From Agelas oroides (Eukaryota > Porifera > Demospongiae > Agelasida > Agelasidae), in NCBI GenBank assembly GCA_949130485.1, contig OX422205.1:2586415-2650414 (forward strand): a DNA stretch of 64,000 bases, written 5' to 3'. Position numbers and translations under genes: made by a program. Shown here one piece after another: positions 1 to 12,204 of the stretch. The notes under the pieces are model-generated. The model searched no databases, was not told where the DNA came from, and saw nothing but the letters and a program-made list of their open reading frames with translations. Every line of letters begins with the position of its first letter. The stretch's first letter is position 1.

Positions 1-788
1 TCATTAACGGGCATGTAATAGTCAGCACTCTTGGTTGTCAGACACCCGCTCAAAGCCCAAGCAGCCTTCCCTGCCAGAAAGAACCCCCTACCAGGTGAGA
101 GTAACGTTTTCTAAGCCTGTCCATGCAGCCAGGGCAAGAATTGGTGCTTTTACAGCCAAGCCTAGCAGTGTAAAAGGGTTTAAAGGGTTTTAAGAGACAA
201 TTTTCTTTTATAGCCAAGCCTAGCAGCCACCACGTGCATGTCACCCTGCGGGTGATCCCACCTACCTCCCCCTGTCCCACCCTTTCTGCTAACGCAGAAC
301 CAGCATGCAAGCACGCAGAGATTATCTTTGCGCAGTGCACAGTATGATGTAACCAAAAGTGCACTATAGGGTTTAAAGGAGACAATTTTCTTTCAAGATT
401 TAAAAAGCATATTTCATAAAACACACCCATTGCAACTATCCCGCTATCTTAACGAAATGGTAGAAAACCACGCTAAATTAGAATCCTTTCCATAAATTAG
501 AGAGAAGATATTCACTAAATGCTCTCTCTAGGACAAAACATTCATTCTTGTATTACGCACTTTAGTGACAAAATCGTGTATGGTGTATACTAAATTCTTC
601 CTACATATGGCATACTACCGTAAGCCATGATAGGGACAAAATAGTATAGGGGTATCTATATCCACTTTTAACTTGTACTTCCCTTTTGTTTTATTTCTGG
701 ACTTCTTCTGACAGTAAAGGGACCTTAGAAGGGCATGCTAGTCTCCTGAGGAAGCAAAAACGTGTCAGCAGGTGCACAAAACTCTATC
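1..788. other. Left flank without a recognisable gene
   Basis: No coding region is supported. Short direct repeats are visible: a block around 153-171 recurs around 211-228, and another around 183-208 recurs around 369-394. The 126-codon minus-strand ORF across 50-430 runs through these repeats and resembles nothing I know, so I treat it as chance. Confidence 0.5.
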
Positions 789-1575
789 AATAGACCATTC
801 CCATTAAGACACAATGGAATGCAGTATACGTGACGTCACGCATGGGGTGCCTCGGAAGGCCTTCTGGGGCGATTCTCCATTGTTATTATATGGGAACATG
901 GCCTACGTTCAGACGGCTGCTGCTTCGTGTACAGGGGAAATACCGAACTCCGTCCGACTTTGTTTGACACTGGACAGAGTGGTCGGCTACCACCAGGTAC
1001 AGGAGGGATTACTATCGGCGAGCAGAACTGTAGAGCTAGTTAAAACGTCTAAAATGTACATTTATACGTGCTACTTACTAGTCACTACCTAGCTTAACTT
1101 CGAGTATCTACATGTAGTTACCAGATAGCTTTTTCTCGAGTACATAGCTTACTCGCATGCTTTCGCGGGTGTAAGGTATGCTACGTAGCCCAACACTGGA
1201 TGACAGACACTTTGGGTTGGTGCACACCGCTGTAAGTTATACTCGACCAGAACTTACGGTGTTAGTAGACACTTAGTAGCCACCACAAACCGTTGGGTGC
1301 ACACAAGACACGTTCATCTAACAGCTCCACGGCGGTGTCGAAAAAAGTCGCACTGAGTTCGAACTACCACTGTTGAAAAGGCCGATGCTGGAACTCTAGG
1401 TCGGCGTCTAGGCAGCTTGGGATTCCCCTGTGCGCGAAGGCAGCAGCCGTCTGAACGTAGGCTACGTTCCCGTATATAGCAATGGAGAATTCACCCCAGC
1501 AAGCCTTCCGAGGCACCCCAGACGTGACGTCACGTATTCCCACACATATTTTGATGTTAGTGGGAAAGGTCTATT
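789..1575. mobile_element. Foldback MITE with about 115-bp inverted arms
   Basis: The ends (AATAGACC at 789 and GGTCTATT ending at 1575) are inverted repeats. The similarity continues inward for over 100 bp: 820-925 pairs with 1430-1540, including GTGACGTCAC and the GGGGTGCCTCGGAAGG block in both arms. The centre (about 930-1430) is unique. The 92-codon ORF at 814-1092 lies mostly in the left arm and looks incidental. No transposase is present, so this is a non-autonomous foldback element. I did not find a clean target-site duplication. Confidence 0.75.
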
Positions 1576-2267
<692 letters not shown>

Positions 2268-2506
2268 ACGTGTATGTTTGGGAGAGGTAGCAGACATTGT
2301 TCAAGACAGGCAAAACATGATTCTGTGTTTGGTAAGTTGCCATTAGAAAAGGTTCTGACCTGTGAAGCCTCGTGGCACAATACGTAACATCGGCATAACC
2401 TGGGAGGAGAGGGAGACATGTGTGAACCCCATTTCCCTTGCCAGCTGTCCAACTGCATCCTCGTGGGATGGAAACCTGAGGAGGAGGTACAAGACAGAAC
2501 ACATGA

Positions 2507-2870
2507 CATCATGTACATGATAGGGAACATTATGTAACAGGCAACATCATCGTATGATAGGTGACATTATGTAACAGGCAACATCACCGCGTGATAGCCG
2601 ACATTACGTAACAGGCAACATCACCGCGTGATAGCCGACATTACGTAACAGGCAACATCACCGCGTGATAGCCGACATTACGTAACAGGCAACATCACCG
2701 CATGATAGCCGACATTACGTAACAGGCAACATCACCGCGTGATAGCCGACATTACATAACAGGCAACATCACCGCGTGATAGCCGACATTACGTAACAGG
2801 CAACATCACCGCGTGATAGCCGACATTACGTAACAGGCAACATCACCGCGTGATAGGTGACTTTACGAGA
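2507..2870. repeat. 37-bp minisatellite, about 10 copies
   Basis: Units of exactly 37 bp start at 2507, 2544, 2581, 2618, 2655, 2692, 2729, 2766, 2803 and 2840. The consensus opens ACATCACCGCGTGATAGCC and closes with TTACGTAACAGGCA. The six central units are almost identical, while the outer units are diverged, as expected for unequal exchange in the middle of an array. Spacers are absent, so this is not a CRISPR. Confidence 0.97.
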
Positions 2871-3297
2871 TACAAGTTTCAAATGTAAAGATCAGCTTTG
2901 TACCAGTGTTCTCGCCAGGACTTATAGCAGTCTCACACCCAAACCTCTCATGAGAAAAAACAATCTGGTGAACCAATAAACACGGTTGACAGTTGACTGA
3001 CTTTACACATTCTGGTGAGCCAAGTCGCATTTCTTGGGCTAGTAATGTTCAACACACCATGCACCACAGCCGCTCAAAAATTGTTCGATTAGAGAGGCAA
3101 CATTTTACTATGAGGAGAGTGCTATGTGATGATTAATGATCTCTCAATCTCATTGGTTCTTCCCACGTTCATAATAGGCCCAAGAACTTCAACATTGTTC
3201 ACCAGACTGTTTCTCACTGGGAGGCACATGTGGGCTGGGCACGAGACTAGATTTACAAGCTGAAGGGCACAATTAATACCCCTGTCTTGTGCACACT
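2871..3297. other. Non-coding spacer
   Basis: Nothing recognisable was seen on either strand between the minisatellite and the repeat arm at 3298. Confidence 0.4.
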
Positions 3298-3445
3298 AGC
3301 CTCTTTCCTAAGCTCTCCCCTGCGCCGTGACGAAAAATAAAGAAGGATGGGGAAAGCCTGGTATCGATTCGCACATGACATCACAACATGATGGCAAGGT
3401 ATTTATCCTGAAACATCACTCACGTGAAGACCGCAAAGTCCCAGT
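3298..3445. mobile_element. Single arm of the CTCTCCCC/GGGGAGAG foldback family
   Basis: This 148-bp stretch closely matches the left arm of the complete foldback element at 48447-49041. It runs from the AGCTCTCCCC start, through the AAGCCTGGTATCGATTCGCA block, to the CACGTGAAGACCGCAAAGT block. Only one arm is present, so it is a truncated or solo copy. Confidence 0.7.
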
Positions 3446-4400
3446 GAATCCTTACATAAATACTTAGCTGCAGTATGCAAGTGGCATATATGCTGCTATC
3501 AGTGCAGCATACGTATATGCAGGTTGTTTATATGTGCAGTATAAGAATAAACTGCGCACATCCTTACAGGCTCCAACCAAAGTTTAGGTAGGCGACGCAT
3601 GACTCGTAGCACCCAACCATGCATGTAATCAATAGCTGTGCCGCTAGTAGGGTCAAATAATCTCAAGCAGCCAAACCAAGATGGTCCAAGTATGCCATTT
3701 CTGGTGGAGCCTGTTTCTATAGGTAGTGCTCAACATCCTTCAGCTGTTTGTTGCCTAGACTGCAAAGGCCCAGAGGGACTCTCTGCAATGTAGGGATATA
3801 TGTGGGTGGGTGTGTGCTCTTGGGCCTAGTTTCAAGGGTTTTCCTGGCTGTAAACATTTGCTACATCCCATGAAGCCATTGAACTGGCGAAAGTTCAGTA
3901 GCAAGCACTTGACAGGTAAGTCACGTGTACCTGCCAGTAAAATGACTTTGCTGACAGTCACTTTGTGACTCCAGTTTTGATAAAGTCTTCCACATAGGTT
4001 TAAGGAAATGCTGCATGTTTAGTTTTGAATAGCCAAACCAAAGGCCACCTAAAAGGACATTTTGTTTTTGCAAAACTTGTAGGGTAGTTCATTTACAACA
4101 AAGTACAGAGGCCAGACAGAGTAAGTGGATGATTTAAAGACAAGCAGGTATGCCATCACTACTCCAAAGTAAAGAAAAGTTTGCAGATGAAGACAGAATT
4201 CCACCTGGTTTAGAGTGTTCTTTATAAAGCTGCCCATCATAAACATGCCTTTCTGAAATTTTTGTTCAATTGAATCGGTGTTGTATTTGGGAATTCTTTC
4301 GAAGAGAGTCTGTATTTGTTGCTTCAATGGAAGTTCCAGAAAGTATGGGATATTCTGTTTTCGGGGAAATGTGTGTTGACAGAAAGGGTTTGAGCGTTTC
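3446..4400. other. Non-coding spacer
   Basis: No recognisable gene. Minus-strand ORFs of 68 and 156 codons (3755-3961, 4049-4519) have no visible domain. The second overlaps the transposase fragment on the other strand, so both are probably fortuitous. Confidence 0.4.
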
Positions 4401-4418
4401 ACAAGTGGAGCAGTAGTA

Positions 4419-5165
4419 ATGACAAATGACCTCTGCCTTTGTAATTCGAAGATGTTTGTAGAATTTGTATACAGGAGGGTCGTTTGGATATTTGACCACA
4501 GTAGTTGCCATGCAACCATGCCAGAAGATGCACTTTACGCTTCAAAAATGAACGTTAATCCTGGAGGAAAGCAGCGAGTGATGCGAGACAGGTGGTTGAA
4601 TGGCAAACCACAAAAGATGAATTATTCACTTGGTGTACCTAAAGGCATGCGAGTTATTCTGCAGGAGAGGGGGATCGATACATGTGGGATGGTTGCGAAT
4701 GACATGAGAGAAGTTTTGGCCAGTCACCCTGACTTCCAAATAGAGAAATAAAGAATTGAGCGTTTTATAGTGGAGGACAAGGGACACCTTATGTACATGT
4801 TGCCCAAGTTTCACTGTGAGCTGAACCCCATCAAACAGGTATGGGCTCAGGCAAAGCGCTACTCAAAGGCATATTGTAAGTATAACATCAAAAGCCTCCA
4901 GAACATAATACACCCAGCTATTGATTAGGTCACTATAGAAAGTATGCAGAAACACTTCAGGAAGGTTAGGCACTACATGTTTGCATACTTAGGTGTCCCT
5001 AGGGGTTCTGACTTGTACCCAGAACGACACTTGTTATTAGCTTTAGTAGCTACCTTGTCTGACCGGTTGCATCCATGCATAAACATTTAATAAAAAATAA
5101 AAAATAAAAAATAGTTAAAGACTACAAGAAGGCAATCAAGTCTCACAGAAGAATTTCTGAGATTC
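4419..5165 (+). pseudogene. DDE-superfamily transposase, C-terminal fragment
   Basis: The 110-codon ORF at 4419-4751 and its continuation past the stop to about 4990 read as the catalytic half of a DDE transposase type common in sponge and cnidarian genomes. An IFDHSSCH motif carries the second catalytic Asp. It is followed by the ASKMNVNPGGKQ block and, after the stop, by an LPKFHCELNPIKQVW block with the metal-binding Glu region. A TAG at 4926-4928 and an A-rich insertion of about 110 bp (5010-5110) interrupt the frame. The expected Lys/Arg-rich C-terminus resumes at about 5113-5165. The N-terminal half and first Asp are missing. I recognise the family from memory; its formal superfamily name is uncertain. 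Confidence 0.65.
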
Positions 5166-5329
5166 AGTAACAGTGCTCCCGATTTTGATTTTAGCCTTAT
5201 TTTGGATGTTATCATCTGTTAGAAATGTCACCAATCATTTGTAGCTTCTGTATTTAAAGTTTAATGTTGTTTTGTGAAAAGTTGAAAAAGTACATAGCAT
5301 TTTAATACAAGCACCCGAAAAGGTGGATT

Positions 5330-5640
5330 TAATTGGCATCACCACAGTCACCCTTACCAGTGCCATCACCATAGCCGCCCTTTCCACCGCCATCCTTTCC
5401 GCCACCATCGCAGCTATCTTTGCCAGCACCATCGCGTGAGGCCATCAAATACATAGATTGTCCATTCTAATTGCTTGAGCAATTTCTTCTTCAAGAGAGA
5501 CTTGGTTGTTTGCAATTTCCTCTCTTTTTGTTTTGCAGTGTCCTTACGCCTTTTTTTTATCTTTGCTAACACTATTACAGCCATCCTTGCCAGCGCTATC
5601 ACAGCCATCCTTTGCCATCACCATCACACTTGTACTCTCC
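5330..5640. repeat. Degenerate GCCATC-rich simple repeat
   Basis: Two clusters (about 5330-5440 and 5570-5640) consist of imperfect GCCATCACC/GCCACCATC-type nonamers. They create Ala/Ile/Thr-rich ORFs on the plus strand and Met/Ala/Val-rich ones on the minus strand. The 90-codon ORF at 5475-5747 ends in a possible short coiled coil (ETLAERIDKLKR), which could be a gag N-terminus of the downstream retroelement, but this is weak. Confidence 0.5.
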
Positions 5641-5759
5641 TCCATGGGGCACACAGTATGTCCTCATCACAGTTTGGGCCACTTATACAAGGAATGACAA
5701 AGACAATCGAAACACTAGCAGAAAGGATTGACAAGCTCAAGAGGTAGCAGAGCAATTCC

Positions 5760-6940
5760 TTGGGGGCATCACAATTTACATACTATATGACAATAAAATT
5801 GACCTTTGTTCTATCAAATTACCTAGATCTCTATCACCTTGGAGGCCCAGTTTACACCACACAGGGCCAGTATGGCACCATCAAGTGCTTGGCTTCCACC
5901 CAGAAGTGGACTTATACACTTCGGAAGCTGTTGGTGATGCCCGGTGCACAGTGACGATATACTCATTGACAAGTGCGCTGTTGGCAAGAAGGGGGCAAAG
6001 CACCAGCCCATTGATATGTATTACCTATCGCTTGTTACATACTTTTGCTCAACTACACTTAAATTCAAAGGCTTGTCAGTTTTTATAAGCTCAAGTTCAA
6101 GTCGTTGCTGGATTCAAAGGGCAAGTTGTCTGCAAGAACACTGTTTTGTACGTACATTTGCACTGTTGACCAATTTTGACTGAGTTTTTATATGATCAGG
6201 TTGTAATCAGATGACACACACTTTTGTAAGTGGAAGATTATTCGTTTCTCCCTGCTATAGACTATGTTGCAACTCGGCTGCAAGTTGCAGCAATGATTGT
6301 ATATGGAAGGAACTGGCCATATAGTGCTACTCCCGAGGGAAAGATCGTCCTTGACGCCAGCACATCATCAACAGTGAACAGATGGTTAGATGAACATCAA
6401 AGAGCTGGGGCTGCTATCGGAATACTGAAACAAAGTACAAGTTGTAAGCCTGAGATACCCAACCAACTGTGAACGACATTGTATGCATGGGGGCCATGCA
6501 TAGTTGGACTGCTTTCATTGTGGTAAATATTTCTTAGGTGCAGGTACCGGTGCATCCGGTAGTGGAGTAAGGCTGGGTGAACTACCCTCAGCTGGAGCCA
6601 TTAATTGGATACCAACCCTAGCTTCATTGGAGTCACCCAGGGTCTTTGCATTTGGCGGCTCATGTGCCAGCAGTTCTCCAGTCCCCACACCAAGCTCAGG
6701 GTCACTCACCAGCGACACTACTACTCTCCAGACCCAACAAGTGTTGCTCACTCCATCTCCAGCAGTTCCCACTGGGGTCATACATGGGAGGAGGGCTGCG
6801 TCCTGCACCGGAAAAAATAATCATAAAGATTACCAGGTTGGAGTTTGTGGAGATGCATGTTGGAGACTTGGTTGCGAGAAGAAGAGGAACCGAAACTTTT
6901 AGCATGGCCAAGGAGAAGGTCGGCTCACGTGACTAACATC
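5760..6940. other. Region upstream of the retroelement, no assignable gene
   Basis: Several short ORFs (5760-5954, 5944-6183, 6230-6472, 6504-6902) carry no domain I can name. The 80-codon ORF at 6230-6472 and the Ser/Thr/Pro-rich 132-codon ORF at 6504-6902 could be remnants of the 5' part of the DIRS-like element, but the frames are broken and nothing confirms it. Confidence 0.35.
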
Positions 6941-6992
6941 TTGCAGTGGCTCTCCTGTTATTCAGTGAGTCCTCTCAAGGACCTACCCTAGG

Positions 6993-7466
6993 ATGGTTCC
7001 AGAATTCATGGCTTACCAAGCAACAGATTTTGAGGGGTTGGCCTGGGCACAGTATGACAGGGCATTTAGACGTCAGATGGCTCAGACTAAAGATCTTCAT
7101 CGGTCACATCTCAACCCAACCTTGTACAGATTGTGCTTCGCTGGCAAGGCTAAGTGCCATATTGCATGCAGCTTTTGTCTCAGCAACAATCACAGTGCAG
7201 AGTCTTGCCTGGAGAACCCAGTGGGGAGCCTTTTTCCAGCAAATGCTGGGGGCCAGACTCCAGTCTCGAGGCCTCTTTCAAAACCAGCCACAAATCAGGG
7301 GACCCAAGATACCCGTTCACCTGTAATGCTCGTGATGGCCCTTGTTGCAAGTTCAAACCATGCAAATTTGCTCACGTGTGTATACAATGCAGGGGGCCAC
7401 ACCCTAAATCAGCCTGGCAGAGAAAACAACACGGGCTTCAACACAAAGCATCCAAGGTTGGAATGA
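6993..7466 (+). pseudogene. DIRS-like gag, C-terminal part with zinc knuckle
   Basis: The 157-codon frame contains a YDRAFRRQMA-type segment followed by a C-X2-C-X4-H-X4-C zinc knuckle (Cys59, Cys62, His67, Cys72). This is the nucleic-acid-binding module of a retroelement gag. A second Cys/His cluster (CKFKPCKFAHVC...C) lies in a different frame (ORF 7154-7495), so a frameshift separates the two. The same order, knuckle then Cys-rich FAHVC/YRHVC cluster, occurs in the gag of the second DIRS copy at 51910-52824, which supports the assignment. Confidence 0.7.
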
Positions 7467-7499
7467 GTGGTTGGCCGGCTTCGAGCCTCTACTAAGGGA

Positions 7500-7834
7500 C
7501 ATGCGTGCTAGTCATGCTATACAACCATTCAGCTAAGTCGCCCTGTATCAGTATACTTGTTTATCATGTTGGCTTATATTGGTTTGTCTGTCACTCTGGT
7601 GACGGTTACATGTACGTTATTCTTTTCTTTTATTGCTATGTATACGAGTTCTTTCACCAGCATCAAGGTTGCATGGGATGTGCAGTTTTCAGTAATTAAA
7701 CTCCAATGCCAATGGCCAAGCTTTATTGCAAAAAAAAAAGAAGCATGGAATTCCACTTCTAGCTTACCTTTAGGTAGTAGTTAGATCTCTGTCCACTTTT
7801 CTCGGAGTGTGACCGGGGCTCTCCCCACCATTGA
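7500..7834. other. Spacer between gag and RT remnants
   Basis: AT-rich sequence with an A9 tract near 7730. There is no recognisable coding, although it lies inside the retroelement, so it may be an insertion or very diverged retroelement sequence. Confidence 0.4.
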
Positions 7835-8910
7835 TTGTATCCCAACACAACTGACTTGTTAGAATTAAGCAAGTCCCACCACATGATGGAGGGGAAAGTA
7901 ATCCAGGAGAAACTTTTGGAAGTAGTCAATCCTCTACACTCTGAACAGTGGGCCGTAATGTTAGCAGATCACCCAGACAAGGATCATGTGGACTATATCT
8001 TGTCAGACATTAAGGAGGGTTTCAGAATTGGCTTCGATAGGGATACGTTTGCCAATGGCACTTTCAACCTCTCATCAGCCAGAAAAATAGCAGAGGAAAA
8101 TGCCCAAACAGTGAGGGGTTACCTTCAACCAGAGAAACAACGGGGTGCACTCCTTGGACCCTTCTCCGGTCTGAAGTCCCAGGGGTTCATCTCGGCCGCT
8201 TTGGTGTTATCCCCAAATCAAACAGCCCAGGAAAGTGGATGCTGATTATTGACCTTTCCCACCCTGAGGGAAAAAGCATCAACGATGGGATCCCCACAGA
8301 ATTGTGTTCTCTGCAGTATGTGCAAGTGGAGGGCGTGGCCAAACGTTTGTTGGAACTCGGTCCAGGTGCTATGATGGCAAAGATGGATATTAGGAGCGCA
8401 TACCTCATTGTACCAGTCCATCCATGTGACCGAACATTGTTAGGAATGCATTGGGAGGACAAGATATATGTCAATGCAGCTCTACCATTTGGTCTGCGAT
8501 CTGCACCGAAGATTTTCAATGCTATAGCTGATGCTTTGCAGTGGATTGCCAGGAGACACGGAGTGAGCCACCTCTGGCATTACTTGGATGATTTTATCAC
8601 CTGTGGCCTAGCAGATTCAGACGAGTGTGGTCTCAATTTGCAGTTGCTGCTGGATATTTGCAGAATGTTAGGTATTCCGATAGTAGAAGAGAAGTTGGAA
8701 GGTTCTACCACTCTGTTAGTCTTCCTAGGTATCCTCATCGACACTATCAAGGGTGAACTGCGGCTCCCAATTGAGAAGCTGATTCGATTGCATCAGCAAG
8801 TGGAGAGCTGGCTAGTGAAGAAAAGGTGCACAAAGAAGGAACTTCTGTCGATTGCCGGACAACTGCAACATCCTAAGACCTGGCCGGACATTCTTGCGTC
8901 GGCTATTTGA
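7835..8910 (+). pseudogene. DIRS-like reverse transcriptase
   Basis: Two overlapping frames (7835-8245 and 8239-8910) together cover an RT. The first holds the GITEGFRIGF-like upstream block (here IKEGFRIGF). The second holds the palm: AKMDIRSAY with catalytic Asp50, LPFGLRSAPKIF at residues 82-93, and HYLDDF with the YXDD pair at 115-118. A FLGILID block and a C-terminal thumb-like IAGQLQH segment follow. The frame switch at about 8239 breaks the protein. The catalytic residues are intact, but with the frameshift no continuous enzyme can be read. Confidence 0.85.
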
Positions 8911-9481
8911 CCTCAGTTCGACAGTGAAGAAACCCCATCATCACCTGAACTTGAACCAGGCAGCAAGGTCAGACTTGGTATAGTGGCACATATTTCTGCA
9001 GGACTGGAATGGGGTGTCTGTTCTAGCAGGACTAGGGGATCAGACACCGTCAGTCATCCTCACCTCAGATGCTTCAGGAGGGTGGGAATGTGGAGCCTTC
9101 TACGAGGGACACTGGTTCCAGCTTGCATGGAAGGATACTAGGGGAGTTGAAGGGCTTAACATCGCTACCAAGGAGTTGATTTCAATTGTCATTGCTATTG
9201 CGCTATGGGGTAGGAATTGGACAGGCCAGGTTGTGCAGTGCCGATGTGATAACAGTGCAGTGGTTGCAGTACTTGCGTCTCAAACAAGGAACGATCAAGA
9301 TTTGATGTACTTAATACGATGCCTAGCCCCGTTCGAGGCAAAACTATCAGTCAGAGTTATAGGGGCACACTTACCCGGTGCTCAAAACACTCTAGCCGAC
9401 AATCTTTCGAGGAATCCCCTCTCCTCTTTTCTTCAGGCCTCCTCTCGCAGGTGTGGACATGCTTCTGGGAAAGACGGATAA
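8911..9481 (+). pseudogene. DIRS-like RNase H domain
   Basis: The 155-codon ORF 9014-9481 shows the RNase H set: TSDASGGW (Asp19), ATKEL (Glu54), CDNSAVV (Asp79) and NTLADNLSR (Asp129). It would degrade the RNA strand of the RNA-DNA hybrid during reverse transcription. The stretch 8911-9013 continues the connection domain (HHHLNLNQAARSDL) but contains an in-frame stop. The ORF ends abruptly soon after the LADNLSR motif, where the recombinase N-terminus should begin. Confidence 0.85.
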
Positions 9482-9489
9482 GGATCTCT

Positions 9490-9851
9490 GACCAGTCGCG
9501 GCTCTCCTGGCAGACCTGGCAATCAGAGGTAGCGAGGATGGGCCGTTATTCAGACTGCAAGACGGACGGCTACTAACGAGTGACATCTTCATTAAGCATG
9601 TCAGAGTGACCCTTACCAATCTCAGGTACAATGCCGAAGCATACGCTGGACACAGCTTCCGAATTGGAGCTACCACCATGGCTGCAGAGAGAGGCATCGA
9701 GGACTCTACCATTAAGGTCATGGGCCGCTGGGACAGTTCAGCCTACCAACTCTTAGACTACATACGTTCTCCAAGGTTTCAGATGAACGCGAAATTTGAA
9801 ATGCGCATGGAAACAGATTGCAATTTCTTGAAGCACAAAGCAGAGAACTAA
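9490..9851 (+). pseudogene. Tyrosine recombinase C-terminus (DIRS-like)
   Basis: One frame of about 120 codons reads as the catalytic C-terminal part of a YR-retroelement recombinase. It contains an ALLADLAIRG-type segment, then GHSFRIGATT (the His-X-X-Arg box), then GRWDSSAY, which carries the Trp and the presumed nucleophilic Tyr, followed by YIRSP. The N-terminal SAM-like domain and the first catalytic Arg are deleted. The annotated ATG at 9606 is arbitrary because the homologous frame is open from 9489. Confidence 0.8.
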
Positions 9852-10322
9852 ATAATGTTCTTGCTAAAGAGCTCCTGATGAATCACCTTTTTACACTAAT
9901 GGCCTGAGGGAGATGGTGATAGGGTTTACCATTGTTGGCGACTCTTCCTGCCCCATTTCAAAAGTACAAATCATGCAAAGTATGCATTGGGGGCACTGCG
10001 ACTTCAATTTCAAGTCAAAGTGGTTTTATCTCCACAGTTAGCACACTAGATTCTATTTGTCAACACGAGAGGAGGACTGGGACACAAAATTCCTTGTGAC
10101 CTCTACAATGAACAAGATGCTAAGAAACAGATTCACTTGAATCTCAGGTACAGCAAATGTCACTACAGCAACCAACATCTACTGGAGCAAATTGTCAACT
10201 GTGTCAAGAATGGGAGCAAGAAGACTAACACCACAGTAAGAGACATTAAGTGAAGACTTGAGGTCATCAAAGGAGAAAATGGAGGATCTGACCAATATGG
10301 GGATCCCCTGTGCTATGACAGG
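9852..10322. other. Spacer, possible upstream exon sequence
   Basis: No ORF of note. Short open stretches between 10030 and 10320 in the frame of the downstream two-exon gene are interrupted by stops. They may be decayed upstream exons, but no splice arrangement could be fixed. Confidence 0.3.
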
Positions 10323-10783
10323 ATGACAGCAATCATCACCACAGACACTGAAAAGCTGCTGCAGGCCCTTGACTCACCTGAAGAGCAGCCATGCAACACA
10401 ATGGTTCACCTGCCGTATCTACCAGGACCACTACAGGACCTAAGAACCCTACAATCAGTAGTCACTGCAATTACAAAGGAGTTGTGTGTCGACTGGAGCG
10501 GAGAAGTTCCGACTTGGTGGCCAGAGGATATACCATTCTGCAAGCGACACACCATTCCACCTAGTCACAAAGGTACATTAACAAACGAAGTGGAGCATGA
10601 ATTCCATGTATGCACTATTAGAAACTCTCTCTCTATATATATATGTATATACATATTATGCATTTGCTGCATTTTCCCTCCTATTTTCATGCAGGCCATT
10701 GGTGTAATGCCTTAAGGAGGGTGATAAAGGAAGGTTACAGACATGCTGGTGTGGATGTCAACACATCTATGTTTGATTTATAG
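10323..10783 (+). CDS. Two-exon gene fragment, unknown function (WWPxDIPF motif)
   Basis: Exon A (10323-10572) encodes an acidic helical segment ending in a VPTWWPEDIPFC motif and SHKG. The frame runs into GT at 10573-10574, and an AG at 10693-10694 joins it in phase to exon B (10695-10783), which encodes HWCNALRRVIKEGYRHAG and stops with TAG. The 122-bp intron contains a pyrimidine- and TA-rich tract. The phase-1 junction rebuilds a Gly codon, which argues for a real intron. The WWP-DIPF plus LRRVIKEGY layout resembles uncharacterised sponge proteins that I recall but cannot name. The upstream exons are not resolved, so this may be a partial or decaying gene. Confidence 0.45.
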
Positions 10784-11016
10784 AAACCAGCACAGAAGAC
10801 AGTGAAGATGAACATGATTTCCCACCAGGCTCAGTAAAACAGAAAGTATGATGAGCTGATTGCTGCATTCTCCATGCACTACCTCAGACGCCTCCAAGAA
10901 GGAATATCACCCCAAGGCACCAATCATCATTGGCCATAGGACCGATCCACCCATCCTTGGAGTCAACCAATCTCCGGCTTTAGCACAGGGAAGAGCAAGA
11001 ACAGCAAAAAGACTAA
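10784..11016. other. Spacer before the tandem array
   Basis: Contains a 61-codon ORF (10860-11045). A different frame reads YDELIAAFSMHYLRRLQEG, which could be another exon of the neighbouring gene fragment. Neither is confirmed. Confidence 0.3.
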
Positions 11017-11709
11017 GACTGGTGTACTCACCTTCAGACTACTGACATGCATACTTTTGTCAGACTCAATCAATTCACATTTGGACAACTAAGTTTGTTA
11101 CTATGTCATTATACTCATTACACCTTGTGATTCTGTATAAAGCAAAATGTTCTCAAAAGCAGTGTAGGACAATTTCTACAAGAATTGGTATAAACAGTTT
11201 CCATCAAAAGTGGTATAAAACACTTTCTACCAAAAGTGGCACCATATATGCAGTGGGAAATTTTTGCGAGCATAAATGTTTGCAAATCACCAACAAACAC
11301 AGCAGGAAAAAAATTTCCAATTTTTAAATTTCGCGACAAGATCACGATCTCTGACCATACCTCCTACAATTTCACGTTCGGAAATGGAGACCCTGCCAGG
11401 GAACTCAGCATGTATTTCAACGTCAAAACAATAGCAAGAGGCTACCACACTTATTAAAGCACGTAGGTCGCTGTCGGCGAAGAATTCACTGTCCTGCCAA
11501 AGGGAGCGAGCTAACGCCGAGGATCCATGCACAGTTGCAGGGACGACAGGCAAGCTGATTGTAAGTCACGAAAAATTTCTGCAGTTTGCTCGTGTATTTG
11601 GAGACATTGACCTATTCTTAGTCCAGTAAACACACAAGAATTAGGTAAACTGTACGTGGTATTTGCATGATATCATAATAGAGTTTGGTTTGCACAGATA
11701 TCACAACAC

Positions 11710-12204
11710 TTGCTTGGATCACTACCAGGTTTAGCACATGAAGGGTCAAAATGGTCCAAAAGCCATTCACACCTACACACAGTCGTATTCTCCAAGTATT
11801 TCCTGATAGTTGCTAGGTTCATGGTCTCGAGTACTTGTCAGCTCTTTATGCAATGGGTGCTTCCAGTAAACAAAGGAATGTGCATTATCACCAGTATGCC
11901 CTCCTCTCCCACTCTCTTTCATCAATATTCTGAGGGGCGTGTGTGTACGCTTGCTTGCTTGCTTGTTTGGACTGACCATTTACCGTACATTTCCAATCAA
12001 TACATTCAAACATTCGTGAGACCATGTGCAGCTGGAAGCTCACACCAAGCTCGTTTGCTTGCTCAACAGTGCTATCTACAATTGAGACTGAGCAAAGGGC
12101 TACTGCCAGACCACAGCATTCCTGTTAAGGAAACCAGGAGCAAAGATGAGTCAAGTGGAAGTACACATAGCAACTTAAGTGCAGCCTTGATGAAGAAGGC
12201 ATGA
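11710..12204 (+). CDS. Unit ORF 1 (164 codons), copy 1, unknown
   Basis: An ORF repeated at the same place in each tandem unit. It is preceded by a good 3' splice-like site (TTTGGTTTGCACAG at about 11697), so it may be an internal exon whose true start is a splice acceptor. It has no recognisable domain; the middle is hydrophobic and the C-terminus is Ser-rich and polar. Its stop overlaps the ATG of the next ORF (ATGA at 12201-12204), an arrangement kept in copies 1, 2 and 4. A coding role is unproven. Confidence 0.3.
   Translation: MLGSLPGLAHEGSKWSKSHSHLHTVVFSKYFLIVARFMVSSTCQLFMQWVLPVNKGMCIITSMPSSPTLFHQYSEGRVCTLACLLVWTDHLPYISNQYIQTFVRPCAAGSSHQARLLAQQCYLQLRLSKGLLPDHSIPVKETRSKDESSGSTHSNLSAALMKKA

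Larger units (their letters stand above)
6946..9855 (+). mobile_element. DIRS-like tyrosine-recombinase retrotransposon, copy 1 (degenerate)
   Basis: In order on one strand: gag with zinc knuckles, reverse transcriptase, RNase H and the C-terminus of a tyrosine recombinase. This is the diagnostic order of DIRS-type YR retroelements, which integrate with a tyrosine recombinase instead of a DDE integrase. The copy is non-functional: each region is frameshifted against the next, and most of the recombinase is deleted. Terminal repeats were not located, so the limits are those of recognisable coding sequence. Confidence 0.85.

Noticed and set aside
2507-2870. CRISPR-like regular repeats
   Set aside because: Units are head-to-tail without spacers, and the sequence is eukaryotic; it is a minisatellite.
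11287-11553. 88-codon minus-strand ORF conserved in all tandem units
   Set aside because: Overlaps a plus-strand ORF of similar length, has no domain, and is conserved simply because the units are nearly identical.
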